A stretch of DNA of 64,000 bases from Microvelia longipes (lineage: Eukaryota > Arthropoda > Insecta > Hemiptera > Veliidae), in the NCBI GenBank assembly GCA_018340805.1, contig JACMZG010001914.1, positions 46,378,953 to 46,442,952 on the forward strand, written 5' to 3'. The position numbers and the translations under genes were made by a program. Positions 1 through 12,743 of the stretch are shown piece by piece. The first letter of the stretch is position 1, and every line of letters begins with the position of its first letter. Under the pieces are notes generated by a model. The model was not told where the DNA came from and made no database searches. It saw nothing but the letters and a program-made list of their open reading frames with translations.

Positions 1-1200
1 TTAATAAAACCTAGCAGTCACCCGGGAACCTCCCCATAATATAACTCGTCTGGTGAAATAACTGAAATATAACTGAAAAATAACTGAAATAGCTGGTGAA
101 ATAACTCGTCTGGTCTAAAATGGCTTAACATCTGCGAACTCCTCTTGTAACTTAATTATTTTATTTACCATAGGTAATTTTCTTTTCATAATTGTTTATA
201 CCGTATAATTGATACCGAGTTTCAGTGTGCTGAAACCGTTCTCACTCGATTTAGTTTTCTATCTACCTTCAAATGGCACATTGTTTTAACGCATTTTCAA
301 GTTTCAAAATTTTTCTTGGTCACAACTTTGGTTGATGACTTTATATTAACTTTCACAAACAATAATAATCTTGTCATCGATAAATACCACCAGGGTTGTT
401 TCTAAATTAAAATTCGCTAAAATTGGATGGAATATCTTAAAATTAGATAATCTTATACTATTAAATAAAAAATTGCACAAATAATAATCATTTTGATTTC
501 TGAGGGCGTACGCTCTTTTAAACGCTCTATTTATGAAGACCTCGTCCACTTAAGCACTTATTTAATATTTAATTCTTTATTATTATTAAAAATATTATAA
601 AATCTATTTATTGCACAATATCAGTAATAAAAGGGAGTTTTCAACTCCCATATCAATCAGTAATAGCTGGTTTCAAACTGCTTACTGATTCCATCATGTA
701 ATAAAGATTTCAATATCGAACTTAGCAAATTAAGTCATTATTAAGTTTAAAAATACGATAAATAATTATTTTTCTATCATGATAGCTTTTAATAAAAAAA
801 TTATATGAGATATTAAGCCTTTAAGGGAATTAAGCATCATTTCAACTTTTATTACGTCGTATATAAATTTATAACTAATTATTATTATAGCTAGAGGTAC
901 ATACAGGTACTAAAACTAGAGGTACTTATAGGTACGAAACATACTTTGCAGTAATTTAAAAAGTAACAAGTTTATTGTTTTTAATGTTATGAGACTATTA
1001 ACTGACATACAAAAACGTTTTTTTTCTAAATCGGGTACTTTCCATTATTAAAAAGGCGCACTCCTTCAGAATTGCGCCACTCAGTCTTTGATTTGATATC
1101 CACGGTTTGAATTGAAATTATTGATATTGTTCTCCTTTAACTTTGAATTATATTTTCATGTTTTAATTGTATTAATTTATTTGAAATTTTTGTTCAAATA
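1..1200. other. AT-rich non-coding stretch
   Basis: No supportable gene. Short local repeats are visible (AATAACTGAAA near 55-110; AGAGGTACNTANAGGTAC near 890-940) and a 7-bp stem hairpin GGGAGTT-TTC-AACTCCC at 633-649. The small minus-strand open frame at 346-549 has no recognisable domain and AT-driven composition. Confidence 0.6.
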
Positions 1201-1452
<252 letters not shown>

Positions 1453-1796
1453 ATTTGATTGTACATACAATCATTATGAAACGATTGTACATACGACTGT
1501 TTCGTCACCGTCTACATTTCGTGTTTTTTTTGTATGTTTACGTTAATCTTATTCCCGTATTCCTCCCGTATTCCTTACCATGGTCCTAGTCTTTAATAGA
1601 GATTTCGCGTTTATCCGTGATCTATTTTATTTTACCATGTTTCCTTTTGTATTCCTATCTATCATCTCTTCGTGCTATTTTTCCTGGCTATGTTTTATTC
1701 ATGTTTTATTTATATTTCTGTCTAGTTTCTACCAATGTTTTATTTTGTATTCCTATCTATCTTCTCTTCGTGTTCTCCTATTTTGCCTGGCTACTT

Positions 1797-2215
1797 CATT
1801 AATTTTTATTTTATATTTCTGTCCACGTTTCATTCATGTTTTACTTATATTTCTGTCCACGTTTCATTCATGTTTTATTTACATTTCTGTCTACGTTTCA
1901 TTCATATTTTATTACATTTCTGTCTACGTTTTATTCATATTTTATTTACATTTCTGTCTACGTTTTCATATTTATTTACATTTCTGTCTACGTTTCATTC
2001 ATATTTTATTTACATTTCTGTCTACGTTTCATTCATATTTTATTTACATTTCTGTCTACGTTTCATTCATATTTTATTTACATTTCTGTCTACGTTTTAT
2101 TCATATTTTATTTATATTTCCGTCCACGTTTCATTCATGTTTTATTTATATTTCTGTCTACGTTTCATTCATATTCTATTTATATTTCTGTCTACGTTTC
2201 ATTCATATTTATCCC
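1797..2215. repeat. 34-bp minisatellite
   Basis: About 12 copies of a T-rich 34-bp unit with core TTTCTGTCTACGTTTCATTC. Because 34 is not a multiple of three and the unit lacks stops on the plus strand, all three plus frames stay open (the longest starts at 1580, 222 codons). This is an array artefact and not a membrane protein. Confidence 0.95.
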
Positions 2216-2520
2216 CATAAATACTGTAAAATTTACTTAAAACATTGACTGAAATAAACGATTAAACCATTTTTAATCTAATTACAAAATTAAGTTATTT
2301 CTTAAATTTAAATTAATTATGTGAAAAGACAAAAGATGAATGCGATAGGTTCCTTTATGCTTGCAACAAACACAGTAATTAATTAGTTCTCAGTCAAGTC
2401 ACCCTTGTCACTTAAACTCGCTAATTTAGTTACATTCCATGTTATTCGATTATTGATTTCTTTTTTTTAAAGGAGAGTGAAGTGTTGTTATACAGCTTCT
2501 AAAATTTTTCTGTTTGAAGC

Positions 2521-2765
2521 ACCGAGCCGCCTCAGTGGTCGAGATCGTTAGAGCATTCGTTTATACACGAAACATTGACATCAAGGAGGTCTGGGGTTCG
2601 CATCCCAGGTTACGCTCTCAGTTTATATAAGATTATTGTTTAAATAAACTATTGCCAACTTTAGAATACACTTTGGGCGTAACGGTTGCATCTACCACCC
2701 GAGGTTGTTCCCTTAGGGTTTAACCCTGGTGGGCCGCAAGGCTCTAAACAAGCATTATAATTATT
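2521..2765 (+). mobile_element. tRNA-derived SINE, family 1, copy 1
   Basis: The head at 2525-2620 resembles a tRNA with an A-box-like TGGTCGAGATCGTTAGAGC and a B-box GGTTCGCATCC, as in RNA polymerase III promoters. The body shares CCAACTTTAG, CCGAGGTNGTTCCC and GGGCCGNAAGGC with the copies at 16187 and 46559, and ends in GCATTATAATTATT. It has a decayed anticodon arm, so it is a retroposon and not a working tRNA gene. Confidence 0.8.
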
Positions 2766-3824
2766 ATTTGAAGCAGAGTGCTTAAGAAGTAGAGCAGAGT
2801 GCTTATTTGAAGCATTATTATGTGCAGCAGTGTTTATGTGTATGCATTCTACTTGTTGACTCTATTCAGGCCCAACTTATTAACTAATCTTTCGATCTCT
2901 TTGAACCTCTAAGAATCATTTACCATCTATACTTACTGGTTGCATATTTATGATCTTTGGTCGGCGTCAGCTTTCCTCCTTTTTATCTAACAAGTTTAAT
3001 AGGGTCGATTCTGAAGTTTTACTAGTGAATTACTTCTAGTCTCAATGAGCTAGAAGAGCCTTCTAAAAATTCCCTGATCTAACTGTCGGATTATGTTGAT
3101 CATGTACTACACGATTCCTTATCAAGTTCCACAATTACATGTCATTTTACTCTCTGTCTGTCTAAGAGATCATGTCCTCGTCTGATCGTGACCTTAGCAT
3201 ATCCTTTGTCGGTAGCTTTTTAAAGATAAGATAAACTAGAGCTATACTGTTAATTCTATAAAGCAGATGTCTTGGGTTTGTCTTATAGATAATCTTTTTG
3301 GCAATTTGAGCTTTACAGAGTCTTCGGATGGTCCTTAATTTTGATGTTTGCCATGTTTTATTCCATGAGACTTTCTTGTAAATGTTGATCTATGTGTTCC
3401 GAGTTATACCATGTCTGTAGTGAAATTTAAGACCATCAATCTAAAACTAGTTTTTACAATTTAGACGTATTGAATATCAGAATTTGATTTTGGAAATTTT
3501 GGGTCAACACAAAACATTTTATATTCCCCTAGGGTAGTAGGTAAGAAAATGAAAAGAAGTATTTTAAAATAAACTGCTGAGCTTTTAGATTTTTTTTCTA
3601 GTTTCTATGTTTTATAATCTTGTATTTCTTTTTCTTGTTTATTTTTCTTTCAAATCTTTATTGAGAGTCCACTCTATTAAATGAATGTCGAGACAACCTT
3701 TATAAAGACGATACTTTCCTTAATATTAAGTATGTTAAAGAATATACTGAATTGACATTACTAAAAAAATAAAAAGGTCGAACTTTGCACGATCTAACAT
3801 CGTCTTTTTTAAACAATACGTTAT
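2766..3824. other. Non-coding stretch, nothing recognised
   Basis: Mixed AT-rich sequence without an ORF, RNA gene or clear repeat. A short duplication (GCAGAGTGCTTA) occurs near 2772-2808 next to the SINE end. Confidence 0.5.
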
Positions 3825-4265
3825 AACAGCTTAACCTACAATAACACACTGCTACACAGCTTAACCTACAATAACACGCTACATAGTATAACCTCTACAA
3901 TAGCACACAGTGTAACCTCTACAATAGCACACAGCTTAACGTACAATAACACACACCCGCTTACAAGTATAACTCTACAATAGCACACACACCTAAAATA
4001 AACGCTACACAAGTATAACCTCTAAATAGCACATAGTATAACCTCTACAATAGCACACAGTATAACGTACAACACCCGCTACAAAGTATAACCTCTACAA
4101 TAGCACACAGCTTAACCTACAATAACACGCTACATAGTATAACCTCTACAATAGCACACAGTATAACCTCTGCAATAGCACACAGCTTAACTACATAACA
4201 CACCCGCTACACAGTATAACCTCACCTGCCGCTACACAGTATAACCTCTACAATAGCACACACAG
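3825..4265. repeat. 24-bp minisatellite
   Basis: About 18 degenerate copies of a unit with core TATAACCTCTACAATAGCAC, mixed with a variant containing CTTAACCTACAATAACAC. Copy lengths vary by a few bases. Confidence 0.93.
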
Positions 4266-4305
4266 ACCTTGTAGAGTACGTAGATCTGTTTGTGATCTTG
4301 TGTGT

Positions 4306-4365
4306 CCTGTAAACTGGAATAGCTAAAAAATATATTTATATTTTTTTTTTATTCCAGTTTACAGG
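4306..4365. other. 60-nt perfect-stem hairpin
   Basis: CCTGTAAACTGGAAT at 4306-4320 pairs perfectly with 4351-4365. The 30-base loop is A-rich on the left and T-rich on the right, so the stem can extend by further A-U pairs. The length is like a small precursor hairpin, but it may equally be a tiny MITE. No function is claimed. Confidence 0.7.
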
Positions 4366-6298
4366 CTTAAAATTTGATATCCTTTTACTATATATTTTCA
4401 TTAGGTTTTTGAATAATCTGTAAAATTTAAGTTTGCATAATTATTAATGAAATAATTTAAATAATTCCTATTTCTTTCTTTTACTTAGTGAAGTTTATTT
4501 TTCTTTCATATGATGCGACTTGACATCTTATGACATAAATTTATAACCAGACGACATTATGAAGAATACACATGATAGAAGTATAGTACTACATAGATAT
4601 ATTAAAAATATCTTCTTCTCAACAGAATATTAATCTTTGAAAAAAATTCATATACGCGCAAAAAAGAAAATTGAAATCTTAAACCATAAATTATACACAA
4701 CTGTCTAAATCTGTTTTGAAAAAAGTTTACTTCTAAGAGAACGTACTTCATAAGATAATTTGTTATTTTTACGAGACAAGAATTTTTTTCTGTTCGTTTT
4801 TAAACAAAGAACACTGTAAAGGTTTGAATCTCTTCAGATAGAAGTGAGCATTATTCAATATGCGTGTTGTTTGCAATTGTTTATGACCATTGTATGTTAA
4901 GTTTTAATTATTCTATCGCTTGTGATAACGTAACTGGAGGGAGACTTAAGTGAGCTGACACCCAAGAAAACTATAAAATGCAGTTTTCAATTAATGACCC
5001 CGAAACAGCAGCGATTGTTAAATAAAAAACAATTGTCTGTTTAACGAACTGCGAACTAGATTAAAAGATGCAGCTTTAGTGAATTAACAATCAAGTGCTG
5101 CTTATGATACGGACTGAATGGAGTGATATAGAGATGGTCGGCTATGCTTATAGGTGACTTAGACAACTTTCTTTGGTCTCGCCTCTCATGGAAATAGTCA
5201 TTTTGTTTTTCATTTTTGCAGTGATAACTTCGTTGCTAAATTTTACCATAAGATCAGTTCAGTCTTTTTTGCGTAGTGACACCCATTTGTACGGTCTCAC
5301 CTAACACCTGATTAGAAACTAAGTAATTAAAGTATCAATACCACTGATTCTTGATTAGTTGCAAATCTGTCAAATGGCTGACCCTTGGGCCGCTTAGTGA
5401 GAACTGTTCTCGCAAGAGGGCAAGCGAGCGTTTATTAGTGTTTACATACTTGTTAGGAACTCTAGATTCATCGGACTTCGTCAGTTCTTGTGATGAATGA
5501 TTGTTACTTATTTGCATTAATGTCAGTTAGAGATGCAAATGCTGCCAGAGGAATTACACGGTTAGATACATTAAATAGTTACTTCCAGTAGAGGTATTTA
5601 CACTATGTATTTACATTATTGTATTATACAACAAGTCTCTTATTCTTCGTTTGGAAGTTCGTTTATAAATTGTTGATTTCATGAGCAATATTGAGCATGA
5701 TTAAGTGATTATGCCAATTTATTCTGAAATAACTTTACTTATTTCTTTCTTTTATTTACTAACAATCTTACAAGTATATTATAAACAAGTTATAACTGCA
5801 TCGTCCGCGTACAAATCCTTCAAATCTCTTCCATCACTTTCTCCTTCAAAGTTACTCAATATTACGTTATAATATCGCCAACTTAAGGGTTGGTTCCCTG
5901 GACTCCATTCTGTATTATTAGCTAATATTTTTTTAATTATGAAAAAAGTGAAAGGGGGAATTTTGAGAAAAAAAAACTAGTTGCATATTTAATAATATTT
6001 TGAAGACTCGTTTTGCTGTGAATGAAAGTGGATGTTTGGCCTCAGGATAATCTCAAGTCTTTTTCTTTAAGTTTTTTTTGACTAAACAGTCCTGCCAATA
6101 TTTTTTTCCTTTGTAAAATATGTTGTTTTGAAATATTGTAATTGTAGGTCTTCATCTAATTTTTTATCGTAAGATCATATTGACTTTTTTTGAAAGTAAA
6201 AGTTTTTGAAATATGATAAGCTTGATTTATTGGAAACAGATGTTTGATATTTTTTGTCTGAGTTTGAAAAGGAAGTAAATAGTTTATTTAAAATTGGA
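4366..6298. other. Non-coding stretch
   Basis: About 1.9 kb of AT-rich sequence. One minus-strand open frame at 5335-5517 (60 codons, starts MQISNNHSS) has a more protein-like composition than its surroundings, but has no recognised domain, so it is not called. Homopolymer T and A runs are common. Confidence 0.5.
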
Positions 6299-6911
6299 CA
6301 TTTAAGAGACTTTTATTAAACAGATGTTATATTTCCATCTTGTTATGATATTTCGTCCTAAACACCGGCTATCTTCAATAAAACAACAATCAACCAATAC
6401 TAATTACTTATATGTACGATGATATGTACGAGAATTATCTACATAAGTCATACCAAGCTGTCAATAAATTAAAATATAAGAAATGAGAAGGAAATCACTT
6501 ACAATGTACCCAGGGTTTCTCTGTCAAATTATTCTTTTATTTTATACTTATGCTCATGCTTCTACTTCTGTTACCATTCTTCTATTCCTAAGAAATTATA
6601 ATAGAGTAAAAGAGACTAAGTATAAGAAGAAAATTTGCAAAAGAGAAATTTAGAAATGTAAATAAGTACTTAAAACGTAATCTACTTACATGCATGAAAT
6701 AAAAGTCTAAATGCATTATATTTCTATTAGCACAATAACAGATGTAAATATACAGATAATCAATTATATTTGAATATAAATATGTAAATAATTGACTAAA
6801 TAAATTAAAAAAAGAAAAACATGTGACAGGGAAATGATGAATGATTTTTTTTTATTTCTCTGTATCAACAAGATGGAAATATAACATCTACTTAATTAAA
6901 GTCTCTTAATG
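6299..6911. mobile_element. Inverted-repeat element (about 613 bp)
   Basis: About 45 bp at 6299-6344 (containing CAGATGTTATATTTCCATCT) matches the reverse complement of 6867-6911 with a few differences. The interior is AT-rich without coding potential. This is consistent with an old non-autonomous DNA transposon. The exact ends and target duplication are not clear. Confidence 0.65.
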
Positions 6912-8282
6912 TATTATTTTAAGTAATTCAATCAAAACAACATTTGCATTTTAACATTGATGAGGTATTTATTGGACTTAAAGATAATGAACTGAATACA
7001 TACTATAACTATATATATATATTATGTACCGAGATTTACCGTATATATATAAACTATATATATTACTATATTTAGGCTAGAAAACCTTAATGTTAGTAAG
7101 TTATTTTGGTTAAGAACTATTAAAAGATTTTCTTACACACTTATGAAAAATAAAACTACAGCTTACTGCGAATGGCTTTTGGTACAAGCTCATAGTAGGC
7201 TTAGCTTCTATTGATAACAGAGGTTTCAGATGGATGGGTTTCTTAAAAAGCTTCATTAGAATAGTCATTTAGCTCTGGCTTGTTTGATTAGTTCAGGTTA
7301 TTTTCTACTTCTAATAGCATCTGCCTCTTGATGTACCATTTAAGCTGACGAAGGCTTAACTGTTACACAGTTCTGCAGTGCAATTACATTTCTAAAAGCA
7401 AATTTAAGGCTAAGTTATTTGCTATTTTCTCTTATATAGGTTTAATATCAATGATATAATTTAATAATTTATCTTTTAAACCTTTTCGCTATGATATTGA
7501 TAGTGAAAAAAAGTCAGTGATCTAGAAAACAGGAAATGGGTTGTATGAGAAAAAGGTGTTACAAGAAATTGCAGTGGAAACCAGGCTGGATTAAGTGTAG
7601 GAAATCAAGGGTAAGAAGTTGAGGCTAACAGCCGTGAATTAGCCCCTCGAGACGTATAGCCTGCGATTTAGTCATTAGTTCGACCAGGCCGCCCCCCAGC
7701 ACTGTATCAAGTACCGACAGGTAATTCACCTCGAGCAGGTACCTCTAGGTTCTGTTACGACTACAACTTGATCTCCACTTATCTTTTACAGATTGCCTGA
7801 CAAATAAAAACTTGCTATAAAAAACAAGGCATATAATGTTGAATTGTTTTTTCTCTTTCTCATCAAAGGTTTTCCTTCGTGCCATGGAAAATTATTAGTT
7901 GTAATAATGAGGTAATTTTCACTTTGCTCGGAGGATTTTGTCTAGAAGTGATTGTTAGTTTTAATATTTTTTTTGCAAAGAATTTTTGTTCTTTCTCTTT
8001 CTTTTTGTTTGTTTATGTTAAATTATCAGTTGGTATTCGTACTATATATGAATAGAACTGGTACTAACACTGCAGCATTTCTACAAGTACTTTTCTCCGA
8101 CTTCAATCTGAGGTATGGTATATGAGAAATGCATTGTGCTCACATCAAATCTGTCATTCCTCCTGTGTCTTCAGACATGTATATTGCCAAATCTGTGATT
8201 TCGATAGATTTTGATCGTCCACTTGAGGTTATTTCACCGGCATTCTGAGTTGGCTAAATCTTCATTTAAAATGGAATGATGA
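6912..8282. other. Non-coding stretch with a GC-richer island
   Basis: Nothing coding is visible. The stretch around 7618-7760 is markedly GC-richer (CCCCTCGAG and CCTCGAGCAGGTACC facing each other) and looks like a fragment of a dispersed repeat, but no second copy is seen in the window. Confidence 0.45.
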
Positions 8283-8530
8283 TGTTTTCCATTTGAGTTA
8301 TTGTCCATGTTATTTTCCATTTAACTTATTGTCCATTTGAGTTATTGTTTATGTTATTTTCCATTTGAGTTATTGTTCATGTTATTTGAGTTATTGTCCA
8401 TGTTATTTTCCATTTGAGTTATTGTCCATGTTATTTTCCATTTGAGTTATTGTCCATGTTATTTTCTGTTTGAGTTATTGTCCATGTTACTTTCCATTTG
8501 AGTTATTGTCCAATTATTGTCCATTGAGTT
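8283..8530. repeat. 28-bp minisatellite
   Basis: About eight copies of a unit with core TTTGAGTTATTGTCCATGTT; the copies at 8370-8500 are nearly identical and those at both edges decayed. Confidence 0.95.
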
Positions 8531-10589
8531 ACATATAATAATTGGATGATCCATTAGAGGTCCATTTATTTATAATTCTTGTTGGTCAATTAAATCAATA
8601 AACTAACAAACTATCTTTGTTTGACGAAGAAAATCGATTGCTGGCTTTTCTTCAATAAAACAAATAAAGAATTATTATAATTATTTATTTGTTTAGACAA
8701 TTCTCTACAAAGGAGTGCTGATACAAATATATGAAATGAAGTAAAGGACATCTTCAGCTTAAACAAGATAGTGGTTGAGTGTAAAGCGAATCAACATTAC
8801 TTCATGGGAAAAAATAATTAATTAATTAAACTTGTGGTTATTTGTTAAGCAAATATAAGACAAAAATAAATAAACAGAAAATAACTAAATTAAATTAATT
8901 TCATTTTAACTGTGTAAAAAATAGAAAACATTTTAATATTAACTAAAACATAAGGATAAATTAATTCTTTTTTATTGAGCAAATTAAACTTAAGATTAAT
9001 TTAGTTATTATGTAGTTGGAATATTTATTCGGTTTAAGGTCGATATTAGAATAATATATATTTTATTAGGGAGTATTAGAATATTCTAGAAAAGTATACT
9101 AATACACATTGGATTTCGCCTGAGCCGGCCTGAGGCACGCGAAGCAGCGACCATGGGGCGGCGGGGCCGCGATATGGCCAGGAAATAAAAGGCCCCTGTT
9201 TCATGATAATTTGATTAAACACGATGCGTTAGTCGTGTCTGTCAATTCCTCTTGCAATCCTTCAACATGCCATATATTGCTTTTCATACATCTTTAGCTC
9301 ATCTTTATACAAACATCAGTTCGTGACTTATGAGCTATAACCACCCGCAGTGGCATGCAACTCCCATAATAAGAAAATTGTTTCTACCTATAAAAGGATA
9401 CATGGAAATTTATTTTATCCAAGTATAGCTTTTAAACACTCTTCTTTAGACGATGTTGATAATGCAACCTGTCTTGTTACTAACAACCTGCGAATACCAA
9501 TAGCTTCTTTAACTCATTTTATTCTTTTATCTTCAGCATAGTTCATCCCAACAACTTTCGTTTCTTACTTTGGACTTTTTTTATCCCTTACAAAGAGTAG
9601 ATTTAAACTTGATTATTTTTCGCTTCTAATTCCTTACCTTCTAGTTTTCAACATTAAAAAAAATCTTACATCGTTGCTTTCTCTTTCTGCCGACGGAAAG
9701 TAAAATCCTAACTAGTTCTCGTCTAACGTAACATTAGAGGAAAAAACCAGTGTTGATATATTGTCACTTTGTACGAATGAAATAACCACAGACAAGTAGC
9801 TTGACTGATCTTATCTTAGACAATTCAAGATTAGTTTTCACTTATAACATTTACTGTGGTGAGACGTAATAAAGAAGAAATTATGGAAGGAGAAATTATG
9901 TACCTTTGACAGTACCTGCAACACTGTCAGGATAGAAAGAAAGGTATTCAACTAGTTTTACGTCAAGTAGAGGACGTTAGAAGAAATTTTATTAATACTT
10001 TAAAATAAATTCCTCTTAAGATTGATACTCAATGCTTTTAATTTTTCTACTTAATAGTAAAACATATAAAAGTTTCTATACTTTCATGAGACGAAGTTGA
10101 GACATTACTAAATCATTCTAACAAGTGACAGTTTCAAACCACAAACCTGCAGTCATAAATTTTTTGAAGACATTAAGTCAGGGTATATTATAGTTTCTCC
10201 CTCGAAGAATAGTAACAATATAATACGACTATAACCACCTGTAGAATACAACCACTTGTAACTCTCTCTTTCACCACATTCTATTGTCATATCTTTTGCT
10301 ACTTCATGTTTTGGTTTGAACTCAGTTAGTGGGAGTATGAATATGGAGCAATGAAAGTGTTTTCGTCCTTGGTGATTTATACGAGCGTTGAATTCGAATA
10401 ATGACTGGGCTTAAGTGTTTAGGGTTTAAATGGTTTAATAGATTTTCTATCACTGTTAAAAATCATTTACCTACTTCTTAATTAAACGGCATCTCTTTTA
10501 CAGGTGTTGTCTTAAAGGTTTTAGTGTTGAGTGTGTCGCTTACGTTGAGCTTTTTCTGCTTTGTAGAGTATTATGTCCGATTCTAAAGG
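8531..10589. other. Non-coding stretch
   Basis: AT-rich sequence. A plus-strand open frame at 9350-9541 (63 codons) ends in a hydrophobic stretch but has no recognised domain and is not called. The GC-rich block at 9113-9205 is listed separately. Confidence 0.5.
9113..9205 (+). repeat. GC-rich dispersed repeat fragment
   Basis: A short GC-rich island in AT-rich DNA, with GCGAAGCAGCGACCATGGGG and GGGGCCGCGATATGG. A related block occurs at 46424-46500 (GCGAAGCGGCCACGGGGTGG), which suggests a dispersed element of unknown class. Confidence 0.45.
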
Positions 10590-11395
10590 GAAATCAGAGC
10601 GTTCTGTAGCATTGAGCTAAGTAACACCAGGGCGTTCTCTAGCATTGATGTAAGTAACATCAGGGCGTTCTCTAGCATGGTAAAATTTTATCATCAGGGC
10701 GTTCTCTAGCATTGAACTAAGTAACATCAGAGCGTCTCTAGCATTGAACTAAGTAACATCAGAGCGTTCTCTAGCATTGATCTAAGTAACATCAGAGCGT
10801 TCTCTAGCATTGATCTAAGTAACATCAGGGCGTTCTCTAGCATTGAACTAAAGTAACATTAGAGCGTTCGCTAGCATTGAACTAAGTAACATTAGAGCGT
10901 TCGCTAGCATTGATCTAAATAACATGAGGGCGTTCTCTAGCATTGATCTAAGTAACATCAGGGCGTTCTCTAGCATTGAACTAAGTAACATCAGAGCGTT
11001 CTCTAGCATGGTAAAATTTAACATCAGGGCGTTCTCTAGCATTGAACTAAGTAACATCAGAGCGTTCTCTAGCATTGATCTAAGTAACATCAGGGCGTTC
11101 TCTAGCATGATAAAATGTATCATCAGGGCGTTCTGTAGCATGGTAAATTTTATCATCAGGGCGTTCTCTAGCATTGATCTAAGTAACATCAGGGCTTCTC
11201 TAGCATTGAACTAAGTAACATCAGAGCGTTCTCTAGCATTGAACTAAGCAGAAATTGAAAGTAACATCAGAGCGTTCTCTAGCATTGAACTAAGGTAACA
11301 TCAGAGCGTTCTCTAGCATGGTAAAATTTAACATCATAGCGTTCTCAAGCATGGTACGTAGTAACATCAAAGCGTTCTTTAGCATGGTACAAAAT
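10590..11395. repeat. 33-bp minisatellite
   Basis: About 24 copies of a 33-bp unit with core GAGCGTTCTCTAGCATTGA followed by NCTAAGTAACATCA. Variants replace the spacer with GGTAAAATTT. As 33 is divisible by three, both strands carry long open frames (for example 10848-11189 minus, an 11-residue MLENALML-type repeat). These are shadows of the array. Confidence 0.96.
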
Positions 11396-12335
11396 AATTG
11401 AATAGTATAATATGTATTAGCTCAATATTTTTAGTCAATAAGAACCCATCAATGTTAATTGCGAAAATTGTCTTACTTTTACTCAAAATAAATTGATCAC
11501 GATTTAAAACTTTGCATAATGTTGTGGACTTCTTAATCCACAGGACTTATTAATATGTTTTCTACTTGAAGAGATAAAGAATGATATCAGTTAAAATTAA
11601 GAAAGCTGCCGGCGAATGATGAAATTCAAATTAGAAATGATGCAAATTACAACGAGAAGGTCTCCTGTTTATTATTATCTATTAATATTATAAAATTAAT
11701 AATATTGGCCAAAAGTTTTTTTTTTAAATCTTATAATATTTGTAAAACGCGAAAAAAAGTTTGGATCGATTTGAAATGAGACTAGCGTGTTTTCCATTTA
11801 ATGCCAGGAAATATACCAAGCTTCATACTGCATTTAGCATAAGTAAATATTTATTGCAAGACGTGTAAACATTTATTTTAAATCGATAAATCGTCAAAAT
11901 TAATTAAATTTAATAAACCTGCACTTGTTATATTTCATCACGGCTAGTTCAACTACATCTTTAGTTGAATCACCCGTGTTAATTTGCATCTAGGTCAGTA
12001 TGTGAATGGGTGACTGCTGGGAATAAAACTGTTTTTAACCGTCAAGACGAAAGTAGTGTGTCCAAATTTGTATAAATTAGGTGATTAACATATTTTCATT
12101 ACGAGCGAATCTAATCATAATTGGTGATAATCAGATTTACGAGATTAGCGAATTAGATACGTTCCGAGGTACCCTGCACCCTTTTTTTATTTTTCCTTGT
12201 TTAAAAGCTAAAACTGAGATTTTATCATAATATTTATGACGCCCTTTTATTTCGTTTTCAAGGGTTTTTATTAAATTTCTGTGTCTATATGATGCATAAC
12301 TCTAGCTGTGTTTATGATGGAGAGATTTTCTTATA
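11396..12335. other. Non-coding stretch
   Basis: AT-rich, no gene seen. Near 12165-12185 there is a reversed fragment of the TACCTCGG-family head (GTTCCGAGGTACCCTGCACC). Confidence 0.5.
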
Positions 12336-12743
12336 GGCCAAGAGCCCAGGGGTGTTTTGTTAATAAAAAGGTCTCATTTTTTCGTAAATACCTTTCTGAA
12401 CAAGGATCTGCAATTCTGCCGGCTCGTATCGGATGGGCGTCCCAGGCAGAACGCACTTTACAGGTCAAATTTACCACCCAAGTTAACAAACAGTGTAATG
12501 GCTGGAAACGGGTTTAATTTTTCGTAAATACCTTCCTGAACAAGGATCTGCAATTCTGCCGACTCGTATCGGATGGGTGTCCCAGGCAGAACCTTTGACC
12601 CCTAAAGTGCGTTCGCCTGGGACACCTATGCGATACGAGTCGGCAGAATTGCAGATCCTTTTTCAGGAAGGTATTTACGAAAAATTGAGACCAGTTCCAG
12701 CCATTACACATTTTATTAACAAAACACCCCTGGGCTCTTGGTC
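12336..12743. mobile_element. Palindromic MITE with internal duplication, TA-flanked
   Basis: The ends are G(G/A)CCAAGAGCCCAGGGG and its reverse complement, each bordered by TA (12334-12335 and 12744-12745), as expected for a Tc1/mariner-type target duplication. The left half contains two direct copies of a module starting TTTTTCGTAAATACC and containing GATCTGCAATTCTGCC, and the right half carries the same module inverted. The ORFs at 12308-12765 are shadows of this structure. Confidence 0.85.

Noticed and set aside
1580..2248. A 222-codon plus-strand frame with many aromatic residues, resembling a membrane protein
   Set aside because: It is a 34-bp tandem repeat open in all three plus frames; the residues simply cycle through the frames of the unit.
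5335..5517. Minus-strand 60-codon frame with protein-like composition
   Set aside because: No acceptor or donor is convincing, no domain is recognised and no neighbouring exons were found; kept only as a note.
10848..11214. MLENALML and RAFSSI repeat proteins
   Set aside because: Both strands are open because the 33-bp unit is divisible by three and lacks stops; frames are broken elsewhere in the same array.
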